Positions 23,928 to 31,664 of a stretch of 31,664 bases of DNA are shown here, one piece after another; position 1 is the first letter of the stretch, and each line of letters begins with the position of its first letter. A model generated the notes under the pieces. That model was not told the origin of the DNA. It did no database searches and saw nothing but the letters and a program-made list of their open reading frames with translations. The position numbers were made by a program, and so were the translations under genes. The DNA is taken from positions 1 through 31,664 of the forward strand of contig CAZKOM010000016.1 in NCBI GenBank assembly GCA_964554385.1, written 5' to 3'. The DNA comes from JAGKXC01 sp964554385. GTDB taxonomy: Bacteria; Bacteroidota; Bacteroidia; NS11-12g; UBA955.

Positions 23928-24998
23928 ATGTTAGAAAAGTTAGAAGCCGTATACGCTAAGTTTAAAGAGATTGAATTATTATTAAGTAGTCCTGAAGTAG
24001 CTTCTGATGTTAAGCGTTTTACTAAATTAAACAAAGAATATAAAGATTTAGAGGAGGTGGTCGCTTCTTATCACGAATACAAAAAGTGGTATTTTGGAAT
24101 TCAGGAGGCACGTGAAATACTTAAAAATGAAAAAGACAAAGAGTTACGTGACATGGCGAAGGAAGAGTTGGAACTCTTAGAAAGTCAAGAAAAAGAATTA
24201 GAGGAAAAAATCAGAATACAATTATTACCAAAAGATCCTGAAGATGCAAAACCGGCTGTAGTGGAGATTAGGTCTGGGACTGGCGGAGATGAGGCCTCTA
24301 TTTTTGCCGGTGATTTATATCGTATGTATCAGAGGTATTGCGATGCACGTGGATGGAAAATTAATGTTGTAGAGGAAAACGAAGGAACCATGGGCGGCTA
24401 TTCAAAAGTAGTGTTTGAAGTAGAAGAGCCAGGATCGTATGGAGTTTTGAAATACGAAAGCGGAGTTCATCGAGTTCAGCGAGTGCCGGCAACTGAAAGT
24501 CAGGGTAGAATACACACATCCGCGGCGAGTGTTGTTGTAATGCCCGAAGCAGAGGAAGTAGATGTACAATTAAATCCGGCAGATGTAAAAATGGAAACAG
24601 CTCGAAGTGGAGGTGCCGGTGGACAGAACGTAAACAAGGTTGAAACCAAGGTTATGTTAACTCACTTACCTACGGGATTGGTTGTTGTTTGTCAGACAGA
24701 GAGAAACCAGTTAGGAAACAGAGAAAAAGCGATGAAGATGTTGGCAACGAAGTTGTATGAAATAGAGTATACAAAACACATGGAAGCCATTTCATCCCGC
24801 AGAAAAACGTTGGTAAGCACGGGTGACAGAAGTGCAAAGATTAGGACGTACAATTATCCTCAAGGAAGGGTTACGGATCATCGTATTGGATTAACGATGT
24901 ATAATTTACCTGCAATTGTAAACGGGGACATACAAGAAATACTGAATCAGTTGCAAATCGCTGAAAACGCAGAGCGCATGAAAGAATCTACTCAATAA
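23928..24998 (+). CDS. prfA: Peptide chain release factor 1
   Basis: RF1 recognises UAA and UAG and triggers peptide release. The start is ATG at 23928 (MLEKLEAVYAKFKEIE); a TTG four codons upstream is unlikely. The protein has 356 residues, full length. The codon-recognition tripeptide PAT is in VQRVPATESQGRIHTSA, which separates RF1 from RF2 (SPF). The catalytic GGQ is in SGGAGGQNVNKVETKV. The N-terminal coiled-coil and the C-terminal DHRIGLTMYNLPAIVNGDIQEIL are typical. It is separated from lpxH by 87 nt and converges on purQ across 302 nt. Confidence 0.98.
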   Translation: MLEKLEAVYAKFKEIELLLSSPEVASDVKRFTKLNKEYKDLEEVVASYHEYKKWYFGIQEAREILKNEKDKELRDMAKEELELLESQEKELEEKIRIQLLPKDPEDAKPAVVEIRSGTGGDEASIFAGDLYRMYQRYCDARGWKINVVEENEGTMGGYSKVVFEVEEPGSYGVLKYESGVHRVQRVPATESQGRIHTSAASVVVMPEAEEVDVQLNPADVKMETARSGGAGGQNVNKVETKVMLTHLPTGLVVVCQTERNQLGNREKAMKMLATKLYEIEYTKHMEAISSRRKTLVSTGDRSAKIRTYNYPQGRVTDHRIGLTMYNLPAIVNGDIQEILNQLQIAENAERMKESTQ

Positions 24999-25300
24999 AC
25001 GGAGAGTAGAATAGAGATATTATTAAATCAGCGTTTTAAACACCAGCAGCTTCTTGTTTGATGTTTTTATCGCTTCGCTGATGAGGAACAGGTTTTTCTT
25101 CAACTTGTTTCACCTTTTTTACGGATGCAGCGTTTGATTTCATGGCTATGTTTGCTTTGTCTACACCAAAGACATGCCAAACCCTCAAATCGTTGTAAAA
25201 AACCCTACAAATTGTGGTGAAAACCCGATAAGATGGCGAGTTTCTCGGATGAAATCTAAATGAATTAATGCAGAAATGGGAGTTTTGGTAATATTGGAAG
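24999..25300. other. 302-nt gap between prfA and purQ
   Basis: No clear terminator or RNA gene is seen between these convergent genes. There is a 7-bp inverted repeat ATCAGCG (25027-25033) / CGCTGAT (25076-25082) 42 nt apart, and a possible small minus-strand frame listed separately. The frame on the minus strand is open without stops for most of the gap, so a remnant of a coding sequence is possible. Confidence 0.5.
25036..25143 (-). CDS. Possible small Lys-rich protein (35 residues or more)
   Basis: ATG at 25143 opens MKSNAASVKKVKQVEEKP and ends KQEAAGV before a TAA. The frame continues open upstream (reading RVFYNDLRVWHVFGVDKANIA before the Met) without a good ATG. A TTG 15 codons upstream would give about 50 residues. 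The composition (Lys, Glu, Ala, Val) looks protein-like but I recognise no family. It could be the tail of a decayed gene. Confidence 0.28.
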   Translation of the reverse strand: MKSNAASVKKVKQVEEKPVPHQRSDKNIKQEAAGV

Positions 25301-25987
25301 TTAGTTTACATTGAATAAACTATCGAAGAATTCTTTACCGTCTGTATTTAAAAGAAAGTTTGAATACGCTCGTTCTGGGTGAGGCATCATGCCAAATACG
25401 TTTTTACCTTCATTGCAGATACCAGCGATATTATCGATGGAACCATTTGGGTTGGTGCTATCATTAATGTTTCCAGTTGCATCGGCATAACGGAAAATAA
25501 TCTGATTGTTTTTAACCAATTCTGCATGGGTAGAATCGTCGCAATAGAATCGTCCTTCCCCGTGGGCAATAGGAATGCAATAGGCTTTGTCGGTATCTAA
25601 AGATCGGTTAATGGCTGTTTGATTTGAACCAGGTTTCAAGTAGACATTTTCACAAATAAACTGTCTATTGGTATTTCTCAATAAGGCGCCAGGCAAAAGA
25701 CCACTTTCGCAAAGAATTTGAAATCCATTGCAAATACCCATCACAAACCCACCTGCATTTGCGTGGTTTTTAACGCTTTCCATGATGGGAGATAGTTTAG
25801 CAATGGCTCCGGTGCGCAAATAATCGCCGTAGGTGAAACCACCTGGTAGGAAAATATGGGTACATCCCTGTAGATCGGTGTCTTTGTGCCACAGCTCAAG
25901 GATTGGTTGTGAGGTATAATCGTTTAAAACACGGATTAGGTCTCTATCGCAATTTGAACCTGGAAAAATTACTACACCAATTTTCAT
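25301..25987 (-). CDS. purQ: Phosphoribosylformylglycinamidine synthase subunit PurQ
   Basis: This is the glutaminase subunit that supplies ammonia to PurL in step four of purine synthesis. It is a class I amidotransferase of 228 residues. The nucleophile C86 is in GICNGFQIL, and the His-Glu pair H203/E205 is in MMPHPERA. The opening VVIFPGSNCDRD and LPGGFTYGDYLRTGAIA are characteristic of stand-alone PurQ, implying separate small PurL and probably PurS subunits elsewhere. The gene runs opposite to prfA. The upstream minus-strand epimerase gene ends 27 nt before its start, so the two may be co-transcribed. Confidence 0.97.
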   Translation of the reverse strand: MKIGVVIFPGSNCDRDLIRVLNDYTSQPILELWHKDTDLQGCTHIFLPGGFTYGDYLRTGAIAKLSPIMESVKNHANAGGFVMGICNGFQILCESGLLPGALLRNTNRQFICENVYLKPGSNQTAINRSLDTDKAYCIPIAHGEGRFYCDDSTHAELVKNNQIIFRYADATGNINDSTNPNGSIDNIAGICNEGKNVFGMMPHPERAYSNFLLNTDGKEFFDSLFNVN

Positions 25988-26014
25988 AATCTGTGCAAAG
26001 GTAGGAAAAAGGGT

Positions 26015-27025
26015 TTATTCGGTTGTAAAACCCATCTTTATTAATGCATAATGATTTACTGTTGCAATGGGGAAATACACAAAATCTTTGAGGAAATCAT
26101 CGTGAATAGTATTGTATGTGTTCGTTTTTGAAGAGCTTAAGAAGGTATCGGAAGGCACGGGAGTTGAGATGTTTAGGGTTTCTAAAAAGCGAAAGAACTT
26201 CCACAAAACAACCATTGTAAATGCGTTTAACTTTCGTTTTGGGGCAGGTACGTGTAGTTTATCGGCAAGCGATTTAAATAATTTTTCGTAGCTAATATTC
26301 TCTGAAACGCACAAGTATCGTTGATTCCATGCATTATTGTCTAACAGGAATAGCATCATTTTTGCCACGTCTTCTACACCCACAAATCCATTACTTCCAG
26401 CCGGATAAAAGGGTAATTTTTTCTGTACGGTAGTGTAGATTTGGTGTGCACTGGACGATTTATCACCGTATCCCAATATGATTCCTGGATTTATTACAAC
26501 AACATCTAAACCTTCTTCTTTCCCTCGCCAAACCTCTAATTCTGCATTGTATTTTGAAACAGCATAGTCGCTATTGTATTTGCTATCGACCCAAACATTA
26601 TTTTCGGTAATAATTTCGGTTTCTTCGCTTCTTCCAAGTGCAGCAACGGAGGAAACATAAAGAAGTTTTTTAATACCATTATACAAGCAAGTGTTTACAA
26701 CATTTCTTGTGCCTATAACGTTGGTTTGGTACAGTAGATTTTGGTCCTTTTTATTGAATGAAACGGCTGCTGCACAATGAAAAAACAATTCACAGTTTTC
26801 TGAAAGAGCGATTAATTCGTCTGTGTTGTTTAAGTCTCCTTCGATCCATTCCGGCTGCAGGTGTTTTGGCAATTCATAATATTGGTGTATAGAATCGAAG
26901 AATTTGATTTTGTTTTTATTTCGATATAAGGATCGCACGGAATATCCGTTTTTAAGGAGTAGGCAGGTTAGATGCGCGCCTACAAATCCTGTTGATCCCG
27001 TTATACAGACCTTAATATTTGACAT
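26015..27025 (-). CDS. NAD(P)-dependent epimerase/dehydratase family (extended SDR)
   Basis: The start is ATG at 27025 (MSNIKVCITGSTGFVGAHL), which puts the GxxGxxG motif (G10, G13, G16) at the usual distance. The longer open frame to 27076 overlaps the aroQ promoter area and looks unconserved. The protein has 336 residues. The active site is S125/S126 (YVSSVAALG) with Y154-x3-K158 (DYAVSKYNAELEVWRG). VVINPGIILGYGD is the extended-SDR signature. Resemblance is closest to the dihydroflavonol-4-reductase-like branch, whose bacterial substrates are mostly unknown. The last 80 residues hold a basic helical stretch with FTMVVLWKFFRFLETLN, possibly membrane-associating. I cannot name the substrate. 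Confidence 0.85.
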   Translation of the reverse strand: MSNIKVCITGSTGFVGAHLTCLLLKNGYSVRSLYRNKNKIKFFDSIHQYYELPKHLQPEWIEGDLNNTDELIALSENCELFFHCAAAVSFNKKDQNLLYQTNVIGTRNVVNTCLYNGIKKLLYVSSVAALGRSEETEIITENNVWVDSKYNSDYAVSKYNAELEVWRGKEEGLDVVVINPGIILGYGDKSSSAHQIYTTVQKKLPFYPAGSNGFVGVEDVAKMMLFLLDNNAWNQRYLCVSENISYEKLFKSLADKLHVPAPKRKLNAFTMVVLWKFFRFLETLNISTPVPSDTFLSSSKTNTYNTIHDDFLKDFVYFPIATVNHYALIKMGFTTE

Positions 27026-27084
27026 TTCGCTACAAATTACATCAAAATCGGCCATAGATGTACACGTAAACAACAAATCGGAAG

Positions 27085-27092
27085 TAAGTTTG
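27085..27092 (+). promoter_or_regulatory. Candidate -7 element before aroQ
   Basis: TAAGTTTG fits TAnnTTTG and ends only 4 nt before the aroQ ATG, suggesting a leaderless or very short-leader message. No matching TTG is seen upstream. Confidence 0.38.
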
Positions 27093-27096
27093 TAGT

Positions 27097-27531
27097 ATGA
27101 AAAAGTTACTCATTCTCAATGGCCCCAATTTGAATTTGTTGGGTCAACGGGAGCCGGAGATATATGGAAAGGAGTCGTTTGAAGAGTATTTGGAAAATTT
27201 GCGGAATCGATATTTTGGAATCGGCTTAGAACATTTTCAGTCTAATGTAGAGGGTGTATTTGTATTTTGGTTACAAGAAGCAGAGTATGATGAGACTGTT
27301 ATGGGGGTGGTGTTAAATGCGGGAGCTTATTCGCACACCTCCATCGCTATTGCTGATGCAATTTTGGCTATGAAAAAGCCGGTGGTTTTGGTGCACATTA
27401 GTAACGTCTATGCTCGCGAAATTGAACGGAGAACGGATTTGTTATTGGGGGCTGCAGATGGTTGTATTACCGGATTGGGTTTGTATGGTTACGATTTGGC
27501 GTTGCGCTATTTAATGAGTAAAATGCAATAA
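27097..27531 (+). CDS. aroQ: Type II 3-dehydroquinate dehydratase
   Basis: The enzyme converts 3-dehydroquinate to 3-dehydroshikimate in the shikimate pathway. The protein has 144 residues, typical for the dodecameric type II form. Active-site elements are the lid NGPNLNLLGQREPEIYG with R18 and the catalytic Y23, LNAGAYSHTS with N75 and H80, and VHISN with H100. It heads a seven-gene plus-strand run in which gaps are 2 to 15 nt; rbfA follows after 2 nt. Its start region overlaps the upstream region of the divergent epimerase gene. Confidence 0.97.
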   Translation: MKKLLILNGPNLNLLGQREPEIYGKESFEEYLENLRNRYFGIGLEHFQSNVEGVFVFWLQEAEYDETVMGVVLNAGAYSHTSIAIADAILAMKKPVVLVHISNVYAREIERRTDLLLGAADGCITGLGLYGYDLALRYLMSKMQ

Positions 27532-27533
27532 TT

Positions 27534-27890
27534 ATGGGATTAAGACAGGAGAAATTTGCAAAGTTAATTCAGCGTGATTTGGGTGAGTTGTTTACCATCA
27601 ATAAATCATGGACAGGAGGAGCATTTATAACCATTAGCGAGGTAAATGTGAGCCCCGATTTGGGTTACGTTAAAGTCTATATAAGTTTGTTTAATAACCC
27701 TAACAGAGCGGCGATAATGTCCTTATTAGAGGAAAACAACAAAGCGATTCGGCATGCATTAGCTCAAAGATTAAAAAATCAAGTGAGAAAAATCCCGGAG
27801 ATTGTTTTTTTTGAAGACGACACCATGGATTACGTGGTAAAAATCGAAAAGTTATTTGATTCTTTGAATAACGAAGATAAAAAGGACTAA
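27534..27890 (+). CDS. rbfA: 30S ribosome-binding factor RbfA
   Basis: RbfA is a KH-fold factor for late 16S rRNA maturation and cold adaptation. The protein has 118 residues, normal length. MGLRQEKFAKLIQRDLGELF is the family N-terminus, and VNVSPDLGYVKVYISLF with RHALAQRLKNQVRKIPEIVFFEDDTMDY spans the KH core. The start ATG is 2 nt after the aroQ stop. Together with pth downstream it forms a translation-related pair in this run. Confidence 0.95.
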   Translation: MGLRQEKFAKLIQRDLGELFTINKSWTGGAFITISEVNVSPDLGYVKVYISLFNNPNRAAIMSLLEENNKAIRHALAQRLKNQVRKIPEIVFFEDDTMDYVVKIEKLFDSLNNEDKKD

Positions 27891-27902
27891 TACGGGCAGA
27901 TT

Positions 27903-29123
27903 TTGCTGGGATTGCCGTTTAAAATATCGAGGCGTTATTTTTTTTCTGGAAGTAACCCCAGTGTAGTAAATATTATCACGGGTATTTCTGTGATGGGGTA
28001 TGCTGTGGGTGCTGCGGGCTTGGTGATTTTAATGAGTGCGTTAAATGGTTTTGAGACCGCGATTTTTTCATCGTATGAATTAACGGATCCTACATGGGTT
28101 TTGCGTCCGATAGAAGGAAAATCTAAGTTGGTAAGCAACGACGAATTAGGGGAATTGGGTTCGGCGAGGAAGAAGGCAACCTTTATTTTACGGGATAAGG
28201 CGATATTAAAATACGGAGACCAACAGACTGCTTGTGAGGTGGTTGGGGTTGATAGCGGTATTTACAGGCTTTGGAATATGGATACGATTGTGTCTGAGGG
28301 AGAGGCTAGAATGTACGATCCGGTACGGGCTGAGCAGAATTACATTTCTGATTTTGCGTGGTTGGGTGAGGGTTTAATTTATCGTTTGGGAGTGGGTACT
28401 ATTGATGCTCCAATATCCTTAATATCAATGGATAGAGGAAGTTCTGTGATGAGTGCGCAGGCATATAACGAAGTGGCTTTTATTCCTTCTGCGATGTTGC
28501 GATTACCAGAGGAGGAAAGTCAAAAGCAAGTATATATACGACTTGAGGCGGCTCAGGAGTTATTCCAAAATGAATCGATTAGCGAAGTTTTTTTTGGGTC
28601 ATTAAGTGAAGAAGAAATAAAGCAGGTAGGATTGTTTGGAAGGGCGCGAGGGATGGAATTGGTGAGTGGAAGGGAAATGCACAGCATGTTGTATCGGATG
28701 TTTAATTCGGAAAAATGGATTTCGTTTGCGATACTTTCCTTTGTTTTGTTGCTAATTACTTTCAATTTAATCGGTGCTTTAAGTTTATTGGTTATTGAGA
28801 AACAGCGTGATTTTCGATTGTTTTATCGCTTGGGAATGGGGGAATATGTCATACAGTTTTTGGTATTTATGGAGGGCTTGATGGTGGCATTTGCCGGAAC
28901 GATTTTGGGTGTTTTATTGGGCGTTGGGTTGGTGTTATTGCAAGATCGATACGGTTGGGTTAAGACTGAGAGCACGTTTACCATGGCCTATCCAGTTGAA
29001 TTAAGGGTGGAAGACTTGGGATGGATTTCGTTATTAACATTTGTTTTAGGTGGTTTAAGCGCTATTTTACCGTCGATTCGTGCTAAAAAAATAGCTACAA
29101 CAAATATAATTTTGGACAAGTAA
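27903..29123 (+). CDS. LolC/LolE-like ABC transporter permease (FtsX/MacB-PCD)
   Basis: This 406-residue inner-membrane permease has four segments: TM1 about 22-46, then a large periplasmic MacB-type domain, TM2 about 273-297, TM3 about 318-345, and TM4 about 370-392. The FtsX domain ends ILPSIRAKKIATTNIILDK, typical of LolC/E-type proteins that extract lipoproteins from the inner membrane. The opening KISRRYFFSGSNPSVVNIITGISVMGYAVG supports this. A TTG start at 27903 is used because no upstream ATG is available. The ATPase partner (LolD-like) is not in the window. A related role in other MacB-type export cannot be excluded. Confidence 0.85.
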   Translation: MLGLPFKISRRYFFSGSNPSVVNIITGISVMGYAVGAAGLVILMSALNGFETAIFSSYELTDPTWVLRPIEGKSKLVSNDELGELGSARKKATFILRDKAILKYGDQQTACEVVGVDSGIYRLWNMDTIVSEGEARMYDPVRAEQNYISDFAWLGEGLIYRLGVGTIDAPISLISMDRGSSVMSAQAYNEVAFIPSAMLRLPEEESQKQVYIRLEAAQELFQNESISEVFFGSLSEEEIKQVGLFGRARGMELVSGREMHSMLYRMFNSEKWISFAILSFVLLLITFNLIGALSLLVIEKQRDFRLFYRLGMGEYVIQFLVFMEGLMVAFAGTILGVLLGVGLVLLQDRYGWVKTESTFTMAYPVELRVEDLGWISLLTFVLGGLSAILPSIRAKKIATTNIILDK

Positions 29124-29133
29124 CGCATTAATA

Positions 29134-29703
29134 ATGAAGTTTTTACTTATAGGTTTAGGAAATATAGGGGCGGAATATGATGGTACTCGCCACAACATTG
29201 GATTTGATGTTGTAGATGCATTGGGAAAGCAGTTTTCGGCTGAATGGAGTGGTGTAAAACATGGAAGTTTGGCTAAGTTTTCTCACCGTGGAAAGCAGAT
29301 TATCTTGCTAAAGCCGAATACGTACATGAATTTAAGTGGCAAGGCTGTGAGTTACTGGATGCAGCAGGAAAAGATTAAACTAGAGAATATTTTGGTAATT
29401 ACCGATGATTTGAGCTTGCCATTGGGTAGTTTGCGTATGCGGGGAAAGGGCAGTGATGGTGGACACAATGGGTTAAAAAGTGTGCAACATAGCTTAAGTA
29501 CAGTGGATTATCCTCGATTACGTTTTGGAATCGGTAATGACTTTGCACAAGGTAGACAAGTGGAGTTTGTATTGGGGCATTGGGGGGAGAGTGAGCGAGA
29601 AACTGTTGAAAAAACCATTGAAAAGGCCGCTGATGGTGCGTTGCAATTTTGCACATTGGGTTTGGGTTTTGCCATGAATTTTACAAATACGAATAAAGCA
29701 TGA
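29134..29703 (+). CDS. pth: Peptidyl-tRNA hydrolase
   Basis: Pth recycles tRNA from prematurely released peptidyl-tRNA. The protein has 189 residues, full length. Key residues are visible: N10 (GLGNIG), catalytic H20 (TRHNIGF), the N62 region (KPNTYMNLSG), D91/D92 (VITDDLSLPLG) and GGHNGLKS with H111-N112. The gene starts 10 nt after the permease stop and overlaps comB as ATGA. Confidence 0.97.
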   Translation: MKFLLIGLGNIGAEYDGTRHNIGFDVVDALGKQFSAEWSGVKHGSLAKFSHRGKQIILLKPNTYMNLSGKAVSYWMQQEKIKLENILVITDDLSLPLGSLRMRGKGSDGGHNGLKSVQHSLSTVDYPRLRFGIGNDFAQGRQVEFVLGHWGESERETVEKTIEKAADGALQFCTLGLGFAMNFTNTNKA

Positions 29704-30476
29704 ATAGGACGATAGAGACGTTGTTTTCGCCAGCGTTGTTTCCGTATTTATCGGAAGGAGTTTCTGGAAAACAAGTAGTAATCATTGATATTTTGCGGGC
29801 TACTACAACCATTAGTGTGGCTTTAGACAATGGTTGTAAGGGTATGCTGGCTGTTTCGGGCACAGAAGATTCCGAAGTGTTTCGCGAACGGGGATATTTG
29901 TTAGCAGGTGAGCGAAATGGTTATAAGTTGGAGGGTTATGATTTTGGAAATTCTCCTCAAGAGTTTACATCGGAAAAGGTAATGGGAAAATCTATTGTCA
30001 TTACCACCACCAATGGCACCCAGGCTTTGGTGATGAGCAAGGATGCAGAAAAAATATGGGTATCTTCCTTTTATAATTTAACTGCTACTGTGGATGCGAT
30101 TGTTGAGTCAGGCTTACCTGTGGTGTTGTTTTGTGCGGGTTGGAAGAATCGTTTTAATTTGGAGGATTCCTTGTTTGCTGGTGCGATGATCGCATTGCTG
30201 CAGAAGCGAGGGTTTGAAATAGAGGATGATGCTTCACGGGCGGCACTATCTATGTTTAAGGATGCTGGAGGTGATTTTTTTGGGTATTTGGCGGATGCTA
30301 ATCATGTACAACGATTTAAATCGATGCATGCGGAGTCGGACCTAGAAGTATGTTTGCAAACGGATGTTAGTAAATTTGCAATAATGGCCCAGATAAGGGA
30401 ATTTTTATTAAACGATAGAAAGGTTTATGCTGGTGAATTGGTGCAATACGTTTCAGGAAGTGTAAATTTGCAGTAA
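29700..30476 (+). CDS. comB: ComB-family 2-phosphosulfolactate phosphatase-like protein
   Basis: ComB was defined in methanogens, where it removes phosphate from 2-phosphosulfolactate in coenzyme M synthesis. Family motifs are clear: IIDILRATTTISVALDNG, LAGERNGYKLEGYDFGNSP, ITTTNGTQA, and CAGWKNRFNLEDSLFAGAM. The protein has 258 residues, normal length. Coenzyme M is not expected in Bacteroidota, so the physiological reaction is probably different, perhaps in sulfolactate or sulfonate metabolism. The family name is solid; the substrate is not. It overlaps pth by 4 nt, and the B12-binding gene follows after 15 nt. Confidence 0.92.
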   Translation: MNRTIETLFSPALFPYLSEGVSGKQVVIIDILRATTTISVALDNGCKGMLAVSGTEDSEVFRERGYLLAGERNGYKLEGYDFGNSPQEFTSEKVMGKSIVITTTNGTQALVMSKDAEKIWVSSFYNLTATVDAIVESGLPVVLFCAGWKNRFNLEDSLFAGAMIALLQKRGFEIEDDASRAALSMFKDAGGDFFGYLADANHVQRFKSMHAESDLEVCLQTDVSKFAIMAQIREFLLNDRKVYAGELVQYVSGSVNLQ

Positions 30477-30491
30477 TCGATTGATAAAACA

Positions 30492-30899
30492 ATGAATAGA
30501 CCGATTCGGGTTTTGGTGGCAAAAGTTGGATTAGATGGCCACGATAGGGGTGCAAAAGTGATTGCATCGGCTTTGCGAGACGAGGGGATGGAAGTTATAT
30601 ATACGGGTTTGCGTCAAACACCCGAGATGGTGGTACAGGCTGCTATTCAAGAAGATGTGGATGTTATCGGGGTTAGTATATTGAGTGGGGCACACAACAC
30701 AGTTTTTCCAAGAATATTGGATTTATTGAAGGAGAAGGAGATCAACGATGTATTATTAACCGGTGGTGGAATTATTCCGGACAGTGATGTTGAGCATTTA
30801 AACGGATTGGGTGTTGCCAAGCTATTTCCTCCAGGTACGGACACTAAAGACATAGCATCGTATATTCGAGAGTGGGTTTCTAATCATCGATCATTTTAA
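30492..30899 (+). CDS. Stand-alone cobalamin-binding subunit (methylmalonyl/isobutyryl-CoA mutase type)
   Basis: This 135-residue protein consists of only the B12-binding domain of acyl-CoA mutases. The motif DGHDRG supplies D15-x-H17-x2-G20, where H17 should ligate cobalt from below. It is followed by S62-x-L64 (VSILSGAH) and the GGG at 91-93 (LLTGGGIIP), the three classical B12-site elements. Such short subunits pair with a separate large catalytic subunit, as in archaeal MCM and isobutyryl-CoA mutase; no such gene is in the window. An enoyl-CoA hydratase gene follows after 11 nt, consistent with acyl-CoA metabolism. Confidence 0.92.
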   Translation: MNRPIRVLVAKVGLDGHDRGAKVIASALRDEGMEVIYTGLRQTPEMVVQAAIQEDVDVIGVSILSGAHNTVFPRILDLLKEKEINDVLLTGGGIIPDSDVEHLNGLGVAKLFPPGTDTKDIASYIREWVSNHRSF

Positions 30900-30910
30900 T
30901 TAAGTTTCTT

Positions 30911-31664
30911 ATGTACAACAATATAATTACTCATAACGAGGATAACATTTTAATCATCACCATCAATCGTGAGAGCAAGTTAAATGCTTTAACCATTGAG
31001 ACTTTACAGGAAATCAAGCATGCTGTAAATGCGGGAAATGAGGATGACGCCGTTCATGGAATGATTATAACAGGTTCCGGCACTAAAGCTTTTGCCGCGG
31101 GGGCAGATATTAGTGAATTTGCGAATTTTTCAGTGGATGAGGCCACAAAAATGAGTGCTAACGGACATGATGTGATGAACGCAATTGAGGAAGGAAACAA
31201 GGTTGTTGTAGCTGCTGTAAATGGCTTTGCTTTGGGTGGTGGGTGTGAATTGGCCATGGCTTGTCATCTTCGTGTGGCGAGTAAGAATGCAAAATTTGGC
31301 CAGCCAGAAGTGAATTTGGGTGTACCTCCGGGTTATGGAGGCACTCAGCGATTGATCCAATTGGTGGGAAAAGGAAAAGGGTTAGAGTTGTTGTTGACTG
31401 CGGATAGTATTGATGCCGATTCTGCTGAGCGTTTTGGTTTGGTAAACAAAGTGGTTGAACAGGAAGTTTTGATGGAAGAGACGAAGGCGTTGGTTGCTAA
31501 AATTGCTTCCAAAAGTCCTAGTGCGGTGAATAAGATTTTCAAATGTGTTAACGATTTTTACAAGCCCAATGTTAACGGCATGCAACGCGAAATTTATGAA
31601 TTTGGCGAAGCGTTTGGTACAAGCGATTTTAAAGAAGGTACAGATGCCTTTATGAACAAACGTA
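30911..31664 (+). CDS. Enoyl-CoA hydratase/crotonase family, 3' end missing
   Basis: ATG at 30911 begins MYNNIITHNEDNILIITINR, and 251 codons are visible to the window edge with no stop, so the gene is nearly complete. The oxyanion-hole segments are AFAAGADISEF and NGFALGGGCELAMAC. Both catalytic acids of true hydratases are kept, E113 (GGGCELAM) and E133 (GQPEVNLGVPPGYGGTQRL). It should hydrate short trans-2-enoyl-CoAs in beta-oxidation or a related route. It is the last visible gene of the aroQ run. Short-chain specificity is inferred from the family only. Confidence 0.94.
   Translation, partial: MYNNIITHNEDNILIITINRESKLNALTIETLQEIKHAVNAGNEDDAVHGMIITGSGTKAFAAGADISEFANFSVDEATKMSANGHDVMNAIEEGNKVVVAAVNGFALGGGCELAMACHLRVASKNAKFGQPEVNLGVPPGYGGTQRLIQLVGKGKGLELLLTADSIDADSAERFGLVNKVVEQEVLMEETKALVAKIASKSPSAVNKIFKCVNDFYKPNVNGMQREIYEFGEAFGTSDFKEGTDAFMNKR

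Noticed and set aside
24104..24115. CACGTGAAAT within prfA as a fourth parS-like site
   Set aside because: Only the centre and one half match. The left half is unrelated, so it is a half-site at best.
26015..27076. Longer version of the epimerase beginning at 27076
   Set aside because: The extra 17 residues come before a normal SDR N-terminus and overlap the aroQ upstream region. The Met at 27025 fits the family.
1..31664. Mobile elements, CRISPR arrays, tRNA or rRNA genes, toxin-antitoxin or defence systems
   Set aside because: I saw no transposase, integrase, terminal repeats, regular spacer array, cloverleaf or rRNA-like sequence, and no defence gene families. A new multi-gene system is not supported here.

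Overview
The window is an AT-rich stretch of a chromosome from a member of the Bacteroidota. Four things point there: several start-proximal elements match the Bacteroidota promoter form TAnnTTTG; one secreted protein ends in a gliding-motility/type IX secretion (CHU_C, type B) C-terminal domain; there are DUF4403, DUF7033-type deacetylase and SbsA-like Ig lipoprotein genes; and menaquinone genes are present. I cannot fix order or genus from the sequence. I see no rRNA, tRNA, CRISPR array, insertion sequence, phage or plasmid genes. Almost everything is housekeeping.

Layout. 1-4.6 kb: the 3' part of a DUF4403 gene (+), a strong bidirectional terminator, then gapA and the GDP-L-fucose pair fcl/gmd on the minus strand. 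4.6-10.5 kb: a tight plus-strand run that diverges from gmd across only 29 nt: a DUF7033 polysaccharide-deacetylase-like protein, a conserved protein of unknown function, menA, menC and an RsmF-like rRNA methyltransferase. It converges on, and shares stop-codon bases with, an RluB-type pseudouridine synthase carrying a long Gly/Arg/Ser-rich repeat extension. A small Zn-ribbon protein follows. 13.1-13.5 kb: ssb with a structured, repeat-rich leader and its own terminator. 13.6-21.4 kb: six plus-strand genes with almost no spacing (an active and an inactive M16 peptidase, a T9SS-sorted surface protein, ybeY, mnmG, an Ig-like lipoprotein). 21.4-21.8 kb: a 350-nt non-coding gap of about 21% G+C. 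21.8-25 kb: pheS, lpxH with a large low-complexity insert, and prfA. 25-27 kb: purQ and an SDR epimerase on the minus strand. 27.1 kb to the end: a plus-strand run of aroQ, rbfA, a LolE/FtsX-like permease, pth, comB, a stand-alone B12-binding subunit and a truncated enoyl-CoA hydratase.

The most interesting signal is not a protein. Three ParB parS-like palindromes lie within 3.2 kb around mnmG and the 21.4-21.8 kb gap. Base composition on the plus strand changes across that gap, from C- and A-rich on the left to G- and T-rich on the right. The gap also holds a near-consensus DnaA box. Together these suggest that the gap is at or close to the chromosomal replication origin, with mnmG (gidA) beside it. 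This is an inference that a whole-genome skew plot would settle. Second in interest is the LpxH insert, part of which resembles the repeat unit of the RluB extension at the nucleotide level.
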